From positions 1 to 8,456 of the forward strand of contig QFNI01000094.1 in the NCBI GenBank assembly GCA_003240775.1: a DNA stretch of 8,456 nucleotides, written 5' to 3'. The DNA is from Mesorhizobium amorphae (lineage in GTDB: Bacteria > Pseudomonadota > Alphaproteobacteria > Rhizobiales > Rhizobiaceae). Under the pieces are notes generated by a model, which did no database searches, had not been told where the DNA came from, and saw only the letters and a program-made list of their open reading frames with translations. Below, in pieces: positions 1 to 8,031 of the stretch. The position numbers were made by a program, and so were the translations under genes. How positions within the stretch are numbered: position 1 is the stretch's first letter; every line of letters begins with the position of its first letter.

Positions 1-56
1 GCTAAACAGAGAAGCGAACCTCCCCGCCGCCAGAAGCGCCGCGGCCCCCGTCGATG
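1..56 (-). other. Probable transcribed leader of a stable RNA operon lying left of the window
   Basis: This stretch lies just downstream of the strong leftward promoter at 63-91, so it should be the first ~55 nt of its transcript. Read on the minus strand it is very GC-rich and contains a GCCGC/GCGGC stem (26-30 pairing with 41-45). A GC-rich structured leader after a GC-rich discriminator is usual for rhizobial rRNA operons. No mature rRNA or tRNA sequence is visible before the window ends, so the identity of the downstream gene is inferred from the promoter alone. A minus-strand reading frame also crosses it (2-247), but it starts upstream of the promoter and has no family I recognise. Confidence 0.35.
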
Positions 57-62
57 AGGCGT

Positions 63-91
63 ATATAGGGGAAAGCCGGATGAAGCGTCAA
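63..91 (-). promoter_or_regulatory. Strong sigma-70 promoter of rRNA/stable-RNA type, firing leftward
   Basis: On the minus strand there is a -35 box TTGACG (rc of 86-91), a 17-nt spacer and a -10 box CTATAT (rc of 63-68). This matches the alphaproteobacterial housekeeping form TTGACA-N17-CTATAT with one mismatch. Upstream of the -35, positions 92-125 are rich in phased A/T tracts (runs of T at 97-100, 106-111 and 115-119 on the plus strand), resembling an UP element for the RNA polymerase alpha subunit. The discriminator after the -10 is GC-rich (ACGCCTC), typical of growth-rate- and ppGpp-controlled rRNA promoters. The expected transcription start is near 55-57. That it drives an rRNA operon is inference, because the gene itself is outside the window; a tRNA or another highly expressed gene is the alternative. 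Confidence 0.7.
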
Positions 92-128
92 CAGGGTTTT
101 CGAACTTTTTTCGATTTTTCTCTGACGG

Positions 129-482
129 CTCGATGACAGCGCTCTGAGGCCGCTCCCCGTGGCAAGGCTCGCCTGTTTTGCGGTGGTAACTCCTGAGCCT
201 TCCTCTTCCCTCCGCCCCCTCCCCTTCCCGTGCACGTACGCGCGCATGGGAGCGCGTCTGAAAACGCTGGGTCAGGCGGCTCGGCCCCAATCGGGCCGCA
301 TTCCCGCCCGATCTCTGGCACCGGCCATTCGGCCAGGTGTCATCCCCTTCCCGTTCCGCCCCCTTGTTTGACTCGGGCAGCCCGGGCGGGCATCAAGGTG
401 GCCGCCGGCATGCCGGATCCATGACGAGGCGAGCGCGCCTTGCGGGGTTCGGCCGAACATTCGAGGACTTCGCCTCTCCAGG
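129..482. other. Intergenic region upstream of the M23 peptidase gene, no gene seen
   Basis: No reading frame here has credible coding character. The region contains a nearly pure pyrimidine tract on the plus strand (198-229, one G at 214). It also has small GC-rich hairpins: 238-257 (ACGCGC/GCGCGT), 282-298 (CGGCCC, loop CAATC, GGGCCG) and 315-336 (CTGGC/GCCAG). In DNA this GC-rich such stems arise easily by chance. The region separates the leftward stable-RNA promoter from the rightward peptidase gene and should hold the promoter of the latter; only a weak candidate (368-396) was found. Confidence 0.6.
368..396 (+). promoter_or_regulatory. Weak candidate promoter for the M23 peptidase gene
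   Basis: A good -35 hexamer TTGACT (368-373) is followed after exactly 17 nt by CATCAA (391-396), a poor -10 with about half the consensus positions. It lies about 87 nt upstream of the ATG at 483. Only the -35 and the spacing argue for it; the true promoter may be elsewhere in 129-482. Confidence 0.2.
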
Positions 483-2444
483 ATGCAGGATCACGACACA
501 GCCATAGCCGGTCTCGGCAACGAGCCTCCGCTCAGCGCCGATCGCGGCCGTTCCGGCCCGCCCGACCGCCGCGAGGTGTCGCTGCGCTGGCTGGCGGGCA
601 CGTTTCTCACCGGCCTCACCTCCTCGGTTCTGATGGGCATGGCGCTTTATGCGGCCCTCGACGGGCGCGAGCAGCTGGCGACGCCGCCCGAAGTGGCGGA
701 GATCGCGAGCGAGGCCGGCCAGGGTTCTGGCCAGGCGGGCAAGGCTGCCCGCGTCACCCCGCCCCGCGTGATCGCGCGCGCCACCGACCGCCGCCGCATG
801 GAGGTCTCGACCCTGATCCGCGAAGGCGAGCGCGACGTGGTGCGCATGATGCCCTTCGTGGAAGTGAACATGGCGCTGGCCGCCGGCCACAAGACCTCGC
901 TCGACTACCCGGCCTTCGACCCCCTCGACGTTTTTGCCGAAGGCAACGCGGAAGCCGAAGGCGAGGAGGCCTCGCTCGAGGCGAGCATGATCTATGGCGC
1001 CAAGGTCGAGGGCGACGTCGCGCTGAAGAGCGTGGACTTTCCGGTCGACACGGCGGCCTTCGACGAAAAGAGCGAGCTGTCGGCCGACGAGGTGGAGAAG
1101 GTGGTGCGTGCCACCGCATCCGTTCTCACCGATGGCGCGGTGCAGGTCGCGGCCCTCCACTATGTCGACCCCCAGCGCTTCGGCGACGGCCTCGAAAGCC
1201 AGACGAGCGGCCTGACATCCGGCGTGAAGATCGTGCCGGAGAATCTCTCCGTCGCCCCCCGGCCCACGCCGGGCGAGCAGGCTCTGGTCTATGCCGAAGA
1301 CATCATCCCCTTCCCCGAAGAGCGCGACACCGTGGCTGCCCTCAAGGCCTCGGGCTATGAGGGCGAGGATTCGAGCGGCATGGCGGAAGCACTCGCCAAG
1401 ATTCTCGAGACCGACGAGTTGAAGGCCGGCAGCGTTCTGAGCCTGGGGCTCGAAGTGCGCGGCGAGAAAGCGAAGATCGTGCGCGCCAGCGTCTACGACC
1501 GCACCAAGCATGTGGTGACGGTGGCGCTCGACGACCGCGGCCAGTATGTGACGGGCTCCGAGCCCGAAACCAACCCTGCGATCCTGACGGCGTTCGACGG
1601 CTCAGCGCCGGGGATCGTCGCGTCTCGCGGCAACCTGCCCAGCGCCTATGACGCGATCTATCGCGCGGCCTATTCCTACGGGCTATCGCCCTCCATCACC
1701 AAGCAGCTGATCCGCCTGCTCGCGGCCGAAGTGGATTTCCAGTCGCGCATCAGCCCGAGCGACCGGCTGGAAGTGTTCTACTCCCAGCCCAGCGACAACG
1801 ACGAGATGTCGGACGACAGCCAGCTTCTCTACGTGTCCGCCACCTTCGGCGGGCAGACGCGCAACTTCTACCGCTTCCGAAGCGAGGACGGGACGTCCGA
1901 CTATTTCGACGAGGAAGGCCGCTCGTCGCGGCAGTTCCTGCTGCGCAACCCCGTGCCCAACGGCAAGTTCCGCTCGGGCTTCGGCTCGCGGCGCCATCCG
2001 ATCCTCGGCTATGTTCGGATGCACACGGGCGTCGACTGGTCGGCGCCGCGCGGCACGCCCATCATCTCGGCCGGCAACGGCGTGGTGGAAAAGGCGGGCT
2101 GGTCGGGTGGGTACGGGCGGCAAACGATCATCCGCCACGCCAACGGTTACGAGTCCTCCTACAACCACCAGAGTGCGCTGGCGCGTGGGATCAAGGTGGG
2201 CGCCAAGGTGCGCCAGGGCCAGGTGATCGGCTATGTCGGCGCGACTGGCCTCGCCACCGGCGACCACCTCCACTACGAGCTGATCGTCAACGGCACCAAG
2301 GTCGACCCCATGCGCGTGCGCCTGCCGGGCGGCAAGGCACTGGATGGCGAGGAATTGGAAGCCTTCAAGCGCGAGCGCGAGCGCATCGACGATCTCTTGA
2401 AGGAAGAAGCGCGGCCGGGAATGAAGGTCGCGTCGAGCGGCTGA
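483..2444 (+). CDS. Membrane-anchored M23 (LytM-type) peptidoglycan metallopeptidase
   Basis: The predicted product is a 653-aa zinc peptidase that would cut peptide cross-bridges of peptidoglycan in the periplasm. A short cytoplasmic N-terminus is followed by one hydrophobic segment at about residues 34-59, which should anchor it in the inner membrane. Residues 60-265 are acidic and not recognised. Residues about 268-475 resemble the middle region of MepM/Csd3-like peptidases, including AEVDFQSRISPSDRLEVFY near 415-433. The C-terminal M23 domain spans about 495-615 and has the expected metal and catalytic residues: H514 and D518 in HTGVD, H562 in YNH, and H595/H597 in HLHYE. These suggest an active enzyme, not a degenerate LytM activator such as EnvC. 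The ATG at 483 is the most upstream start in the frame and retains the membrane segment; its ribosome site is poor (GAGGA at 463-467, spacing about 15). It converges on the L,D-transpeptidase gene. A counterpart of rhizobial RgsM, an M23 protein linked to polar growth, is possible but unproven. Confidence 0.93.
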   Translation: MQDHDTAIAGLGNEPPLSADRGRSGPPDRREVSLRWLAGTFLTGLTSSVLMGMALYAALDGREQLATPPEVAEIASEAGQGSGQAGKAARVTPPRVIARATDRRRMEVSTLIREGERDVVRMMPFVEVNMALAAGHKTSLDYPAFDPLDVFAEGNAEAEGEEASLEASMIYGAKVEGDVALKSVDFPVDTAAFDEKSELSADEVEKVVRATASVLTDGAVQVAALHYVDPQRFGDGLESQTSGLTSGVKIVPENLSVAPRPTPGEQALVYAEDIIPFPEERDTVAALKASGYEGEDSSGMAEALAKILETDELKAGSVLSLGLEVRGEKAKIVRASVYDRTKHVVTVALDDRGQYVTGSEPETNPAILTAFDGSAPGIVASRGNLPSAYDAIYRAAYSYGLSPSITKQLIRLLAAEVDFQSRISPSDRLEVFYSQPSDNDEMSDDSQLLYVSATFGGQTRNFYRFRSEDGTSDYFDEEGRSSRQFLLRNPVPNGKFRSGFGSRRHPILGYVRMHTGVDWSAPRGTPIISAGNGVVEKAGWSGGYGRQTIIRHANGYESSYNHQSALARGIKVGAKVRQGQVIGYVGATGLATGDHLHYELIVNGTKVDPMRVRLPGGKALDGEELEAFKRERERIDDLLKEEARPGMKVASSG

Positions 2445-2450
2445 GCCGGG

Positions 2451-2495
2451 CTGGAGCATTTCCGGTGAATCCAGGATTCACCGGAAATGCTCCAG
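2451..2495. repeat. Perfect 45-bp palindrome, rhizobial intergenic repeat; likely bidirectional terminator
   Basis: Two perfectly complementary 22-nt arms (2451-2472 and 2474-2495) surround a single base at 2473. The arm begins CTGGAGCATTTCCGGTGAAT. The element starts 7 nt after the stop codon of the M23 gene and is followed on the plus strand by a T/C-rich stretch (2496-2507), so it could end that transcript. The core GAGCATTTCCGG is one I associate with dispersed intergenic palindromes (RIME/REP-like) of Rhizobiales; I cannot count genomic copies from this window. A perfect 22-bp match implies a recent insertion or selection on the hairpin. Confidence 0.85.
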
Positions 2496-2508
2496 TTCTC
2501 TGTTTCTG

Positions 2509-2558
2509 CAGAATTTCCGGCCGCAAAACCGCTTCGCAGTTTTGCCGGAAATGCTCTG
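2509..2558. repeat. Second, degenerate palindrome of the same family
   Basis: The arms are ATTTCCGG (2513-2520) with CCGGAAAT (2545-2552) and CAAAAC (2524-2529) with GTTTTG (2539-2544), with a 9-nt loop at 2530-2538. The left arm carries an extra CCG (2521-2523) and lacks the GC of the outer GAGC (CAGA at 2509-2512 against GCTCTG at 2553-2558). It shares the outer core CATTTCCGG with the perfect palindrome 13 bp away but has a different inner arm, so it is a related mosaic element and not a tandem copy. It lies 14 nt beyond the stop of the L,D-transpeptidase gene and may act as that gene's terminator. Confidence 0.75.
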
Positions 2559-2572
2559 CCCGGCCCCCTCCC

Positions 2573-4102
2573 CTATTCCAGGAATTCCACCGGGACGCCC
2601 TTTGACACCATCTTGGCGAGCTCGGCCGCATCCCAATTGGTAAGGCGCACGCAGCCGTGGCTTTCCGCGCGGCCAATGCGCGAGGGCTCGGGGGTGCCGT
2701 GGATGCCGTAGGTCGGCTTGTCCAGCGCGATCCAGACCGAGCCCACCGGGCCGTTGGGGCCGGGAGGGATGCGCAGCACCTTATCGTTCGCGCCCTGCTG
2801 GAAGTTGATCTTGGGATTGTAGGTGTATTCCGGGTTGAGCGCGACGCGGCTGACAGCATGGATGCCGACGGGCGACGGCGTGTCGGGCGAGCCGATGGTG
2901 GCGGGATAGGCGACCACGAGTTGGCCTGCCGCGTCGTAGGCGCGGACCTGCTTGCGGCTCTTGTCGGCCTCGATGCGTGTGACCGCGCCGGTGCGGGGCG
3001 CGCCGATCTGGGCCACGCGGATGATCGTGCCCGGACGGTTGAAGGCGGCTTCGGGGTTGAGGGCCTTGAGATAGTTCTCGTCCATGTGGAAGCGCTCGGC
3101 CAGCGCCTCGGTGACGGAGGTGTAGCTCAAGGCTTCGAGCTTGGCCTTCTCGCCGTAATCCGTGGGCACGGAGGCAACATATGGGCCGGCCGCGTCGGCT
3201 GCGGTGATGGTGTATTCGATGAAGGGGTCGCCGCCGCTCGCTTCGAGGGCCGCCTGGATGCCCACCGCATCGGTGGAGCGCAGGGTCTGGCCGGTGATCT
3301 GGTTGTAGGCGGCAAGCGCCTTGTCGACGTTCGAGCCGAAGCGGCCGTCGATCACGCCGGGCGAGGCGCCGGCGCGGTCGAGCAGGACCTGGAGGGCTGC
3401 GACCTCCTCGCGGGCGGCGGATGGCGAGGGGGTGTCGACCGTGGCGCCGGGAACCGTGGGCGTGGCGACTGCGGAAACGCTCTCATTGGGGTCGACATCG
3501 CGCGGCATCGGCTCTGGCCGCGCGGTGAGCACATCGTCGAGCGGCCTCTGCTCGATGTCGCGGCGGCTGGCCGAGCGGCGGTTTTCGCGCGCCTCGTCCA
3601 GCGGCTGACGGCGCGCGCGCTCGATGGCGCGCTCGTCGGCCGGGTAATCCTCCGGCTCGGTCAGCCAGTCCTCGGCATAGGGATCGTCGGGCAGAACGGC
3701 GTAGTCGTCCTGGTAAAGCTCTTCGCGCTGAAGCGCGCGGCGGCGCTCGGCCCGGCGGCTCTCGCCGCGTTCGGCACCACGGCGCGCGGGCTCTACCGCG
3801 ATCACCTCGCCGGTCGCGGAATCGAGGATCACGCGTCGGCCGTACTGGTCGTAGAACACGTCCACGTCGCCCATCTGCGCCAAGCGAATGCCGGGGGCAG
3901 CGCGCGAGGTGCGCTCCGTTTCGCGCTCTTCGGAAGAGAAGGCAGCCTGGCCGGCAACGGAAAAGGCTGCGAGCGCAACGGTTGCAAGAAGGGCGGTCCG
4001 CAGGATGGTCACGCGCGCAAGGCTCCTCTTTTTCACGGCACGAACACGCGCACCTTGCAGCACGGTCGTGTTCGCAGTTTCGCTCGAATGTGAGCGATTC
4101 AT
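2573..4102 (-). CDS. Exported L,D-transpeptidase (YkuD family) with peptidoglycan-binding-like domain
   Basis: The predicted product (509 aa from the ATG) would make 3-3 cross-links in peptidoglycan, or attach proteins to it, from the periplasm. A signal peptide has a basic n-region (KKR at 24-26), a hydrophobic core at about 32-50 and likely cleavage after A53. A short conserved-looking segment (79-104) precedes a charged, Arg/Glu/Asp-rich linker (105-210) that looks disordered. Residues 232-270 resemble a peptidoglycan-binding type 1 domain. Residues 325-364 are LysM-like, ending in a typical GTIIRV strand. The C-terminal YkuD domain (about 372-509) has the full active-site motif: H468 in HGTPEP and S481-H482-G483-C484-V-R486, with C484 as nucleophile. 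The start is uncertain: the ATG at 4102 has no Shine-Dalgarno, and its first 22 codons have lower GC3 than the rest. A GTG at 4036 (residue 23) or 4012 (residue 31) would still leave a signal peptide. The gene lies 76 bp downstream of clpB on the same strand. Confidence 0.92.
   Translation of the reverse strand: MNRSHSSETANTTVLQGARVRAVKKRSLARVTILRTALLATVALAAFSVAGQAAFSSEERETERTSRAAPGIRLAQMGDVDVFYDQYGRRVILDSATGEVIAVEPARRGAERGESRRAERRRALQREELYQDDYAVLPDDPYAEDWLTEPEDYPADERAIERARRQPLDEARENRRSASRRDIEQRPLDDVLTARPEPMPRDVDPNESVSAVATPTVPGATVDTPSPSAAREEVAALQVLLDRAGASPGVIDGRFGSNVDKALAAYNQITGQTLRSTDAVGIQAALEASGGDPFIEYTITAADAAGPYVASVPTDYGEKAKLEALSYTSVTEALAERFHMDENYLKALNPEAAFNRPGTIIRVAQIGAPRTGAVTRIEADKSRKQVRAYDAAGQLVVAYPATIGSPDTPSPVGIHAVSRVALNPEYTYNPKINFQQGANDKVLRIPPGPNGPVGSVWIALDKPTYGIHGTPEPSRIGRAESHGCVRLTNWDAAELAKMVSKGVPVEFLE
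4010..4030 (-). promoter_or_regulatory. Strong Shine-Dalgarno and alternative GTG start of the L,D-transpeptidase
   Basis: On the minus strand AAGAGGAG (rc of 4023-4030) sits 10 nt before an in-frame GTG (4012-4010, residue 31 of the long form). This is a far better ribosome site than anything before the ATG at 4102, whose upstream sequence is pyrimidine-rich. The short form would begin MTILRTALL and keep the hydrophobic core but lose the KKR n-region. The purine run could also be chance, since it encodes KKRS of the long form. Confidence 0.35.
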
Positions 4103-4121
4103 GATGAACCAGGCGTGAAGA

Positions 4122-4159
4122 TGGCCGCGCCTGGAAGGGCGCGGCCACCATTTATTTTT
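4122..4159 (+). terminator. Perfect GC hairpin with T-run on the plus strand, between clpB and the transpeptidase
   Basis: TGGCCGCGCC (4122-4131) pairs perfectly with GGCGCGGCCA (4138-4147) around loop TGGAAG, and TTTATTTTT follows at 4151-4159. As an intrinsic terminator this reads in the plus direction, opposite to both flanking genes. For minus-strand clpB transcripts the hairpin starts 31 nt after the stop codon but is followed only by TCTTCACG, with the A-rich tract in front of it. It may still terminate clpB partially, protect its 3' end, or end antisense transcription. It also lies in the 5' leader of the transpeptidase, 20 nt before the ATG. Confidence 0.45.
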
Positions 4160-4178
4160 GCCGGGTGCGACGATGCGG

Positions 4179-6797
<2,619 letters not shown>

Positions 6798-6804
6798 GTT
6801 CGGG

Positions 6805-6812
6805 TCTCCTTC
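6805..6812 (-). promoter_or_regulatory. Ribosome binding site fixing the clpB start
   Basis: The minus strand reads GAAGGAGA here (rc of 6805-6812), with the AGGAG core ending 8 nt before the ATG at 6797. This settles the start at 6797 over an in-frame ATG 28 codons upstream (6881), which would add residues absent from the ClpB family and would lie at about the predicted transcription start. Confidence 0.85.
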
Positions 6813-6888
6813 CCCGCCCACGCCCGTTTTCCGGCACGTGAGCAGATGCTGGTGACGGCTTCCCTGAAGCGGCAAAGCCATTCGAAGG

Positions 6889-6919
6889 AGATATGGGAAA
6901 GCGCCCGCTTCCGCTCAAG
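6889..6919 (-). promoter_or_regulatory. RpoH (sigma-32) heat-shock promoter of clpB
   Basis: On the minus strand CTTGAG (rc of 6914-6919) is followed after 16 nt by CCCATATCT (rc of 6889-6897). Written against the alphaproteobacterial RpoH consensus (CTTG-N17/18-CYTATNT) it is CTTG-N18-CCCATAT, with one mismatch. It also resembles the E. coli sigma-32 -10 element (CCCCATNT). The predicted start near 6882 gives a 5' leader of about 85 nt. Position, orientation and the known heat control of clpB all agree. The sequence match is direct; use by RpoH is inferred. Confidence 0.7.
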
Positions 6920-6936
6920 GCGGATGGGAGCATCCG

Positions 6937-6968
6937 CAAACAAAAAGGGCGGCCCGAGGAGCCGCCCT
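6937..6968 (-). terminator. Intrinsic terminator of the DUF4167 gene
   Basis: On the minus strand AGGGCGGC (rc of 6961-6968) pairs with GCCGCCCT (rc of 6946-6953) around a 7-nt loop and is followed at once by TTTTTGTTTG (rc of 6937-6946). The hairpin begins 25 nt after the DUF4167 stop codon. It is a textbook rho-independent terminator and separates DUF4167 transcription from clpB, whose promoter lies just beyond it. Confidence 0.88.
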
Positions 6969-6993
6969 ATTCTGTCTGGTTGCCGGGCTGGGA

Positions 6994-8031
6994 TCAGCCT
7001 TCGGCAGCACCCGTCTCGGCCGGCGCGGAGCCGCCCTCGAACTCGGCGCCGGCGGGCGGCGGGGTCGTCCCTTCCTCGCCCTGGGCGCGCGTGGTTCGAC
7101 GCGGGCGGCGGCCACGGCGCGAGGGCGCTTCGCCCTCGGCTTCGGGCGCTGCCGCAACAGCTGCGGGCTCGACGGGCTCGGCGGCCACGGGGCTGGGTGC
7201 CTCGACCGCGATGGGGGCTGCCTGCTCGCTCGCGGCCGATTCCGCCTGCTGGGGCTGCTCGCCGCCATCGCGCGGCTGGGCGTCGCGGTCGCGGTTGAAG
7301 CGCTCGTTGAAGCGATTGCGGCGCTCGCGGCGGCGGTTGTTGCCTTCGCCGCCATTGTTGTCCGCGCCGTATGCGACCTCGGCGGGCACGCCTTCGATCA
7401 CGGGCTGCGGCGCTTCGGCGGGGTTCGGAACGGCGCTCTGGGCGGCTTCGCCCACCGGATGGTAGCCGTTCGAGCCATTGTTCTGGCCGCCATGCGCGGC
7501 CTGCTGCTCGTTGGAGCGGTTGTCGCCACGCTCGTTCTGGTTGCGGTCGTCGCGGCGGCGCTCGCCGTCGAACTGGCGCCCGCCATTCTGGCCTCCCTGG
7601 TTGCGGTCGCCGCGCTCGTTGTTGTGGCGCTGCTGGTTCTGGAAGTTCTGCTGCTGGGGCGGCTGAGGCTGCGCGGGGAACGGCGGATCGAACTCGTCGC
7701 GCTCGTCGTCCATGTCCTCGTCGCCCTCCTCGCGGTTGCCGAAGTGCTGGATCGGCATCTGCGCCTGTGCGGCTGCGATGATGCGATTGTAGTGCTCGGC
7801 ATGCTGGAGGTAGTTCTCGGCCATCACGCGATCGCCGGAGCTCGTCGCATCCCGCGCGAGCGTCGTGTATTTCTCGGCGATCTGCTGGGCCGAACCGCGG
7901 ATCTTTACATCCGGGCCGTTGCTCTCATAGGAGCGCGTGAGCGGATTGGGGCCCTTGCGGTTGTTGTTGTTATTGTTGTTATTGTTGTTGTTGCGCCCGC
8001 GCATCCGTCTGTTTTGCTGCTGTGGCCTCAT
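6994..8031 (-). CDS. DUF4167 domain protein with long disordered, Arg/Asn/Gln-rich tail
   Basis: This 345-aa protein matches in character the alphaproteobacterial DUF4167 family, whose role I do not know. The N-terminus is basic (MRPQQQNRRMRGR), then comes a run of eleven Asn (14-24). The DUF4167 core covers about 27-95 and is predicted helical, with conserved-looking NPLTRSYESNGPDVKIRGSA and AEKYTTLARDA segments. Residues 101-115 are acidic. Residues 120-190 are rich in Gln, Asn, Arg and Gly with RGD/NERGD-type repeats, 231-250 are Arg-rich, and the rest is Ala/Pro/Glu-rich with a basic patch SRRGRRPRRTTR (304-315). There is no signal peptide or membrane segment, so it should be cytosolic. 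The basic, low-complexity build recalls RNA-binding or condensate-forming proteins; that is inference. The start at 8031 is preceded by AAAGAG with 6-nt spacing. From memory it usually lies between prmC and clpB in Hyphomicrobiales; prmC would be beyond the right edge here. Confidence 0.88.
   Translation of the reverse strand: MRPQQQNRRMRGRNNNNNNNNNNNRKGPNPLTRSYESNGPDVKIRGSAQQIAEKYTTLARDATSSGDRVMAENYLQHAEHYNRIIAAAQAQMPIQHFGNREEGDEDMDDERDEFDPPFPAQPQPPQQQNFQNQQRHNNERGDRNQGGQNGGRQFDGERRRDDRNQNERGDNRSNEQQAAHGGQNNGSNGYHPVGEAAQSAVPNPAEAPQPVIEGVPAEVAYGADNNGGEGNNRRRERRNRFNERFNRDRDAQPRDGGEQPQQAESAASEQAAPIAVEAPSPVAAEPVEPAAVAAAPEAEGEAPSRRGRRPRRTTRAQGEEGTTPPPAGAEFEGGSAPAETGAAEG
7960..7992 (-). repeat. 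Trinucleotide (AAC/AAT)11 tract encoding poly-Asn in the DUF4167 gene
   Basis: Eleven consecutive Asn codons encode residues 14-24 of the DUF4167 protein. On the minus strand the order is three AAC, AAT, two AAC, AAT, four AAC. The two AAT interruptions make the array imperfect, which should reduce slippage. Gains or losses would come in whole codons and keep the reading frame, so length variation between strains is expected to be tolerated. Confidence 0.95.

Noticed and set aside
2..247. 81-codon minus-strand frame at the left edge
   Set aside because: It runs through the stable-RNA promoter and UP-like tracts and shows no family resemblance; the promoter explains the sequence better.
393..1511. 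372-residue minus-strand open frame opposite the M23 gene
   Set aside because: It is an antisense shadow rich in His, Arg, Gly and Ala; the sense frame has a membrane segment and full M23 motifs.
2657..4093. 478-residue plus-strand open frame opposite the L,D-transpeptidase
   Set aside because: It mirrors the real gene, is Gly/Ala/Val/Arg-rich with no domain, and has no gene-like context of its own.
6798..6881. 28-codon N-terminal extension of clpB from an upstream ATG
   Set aside because: The extra residues are not part of the ClpB family, they cover the ribosome site and leader, and the ATG at 6797 has an ideal Shine-Dalgarno.
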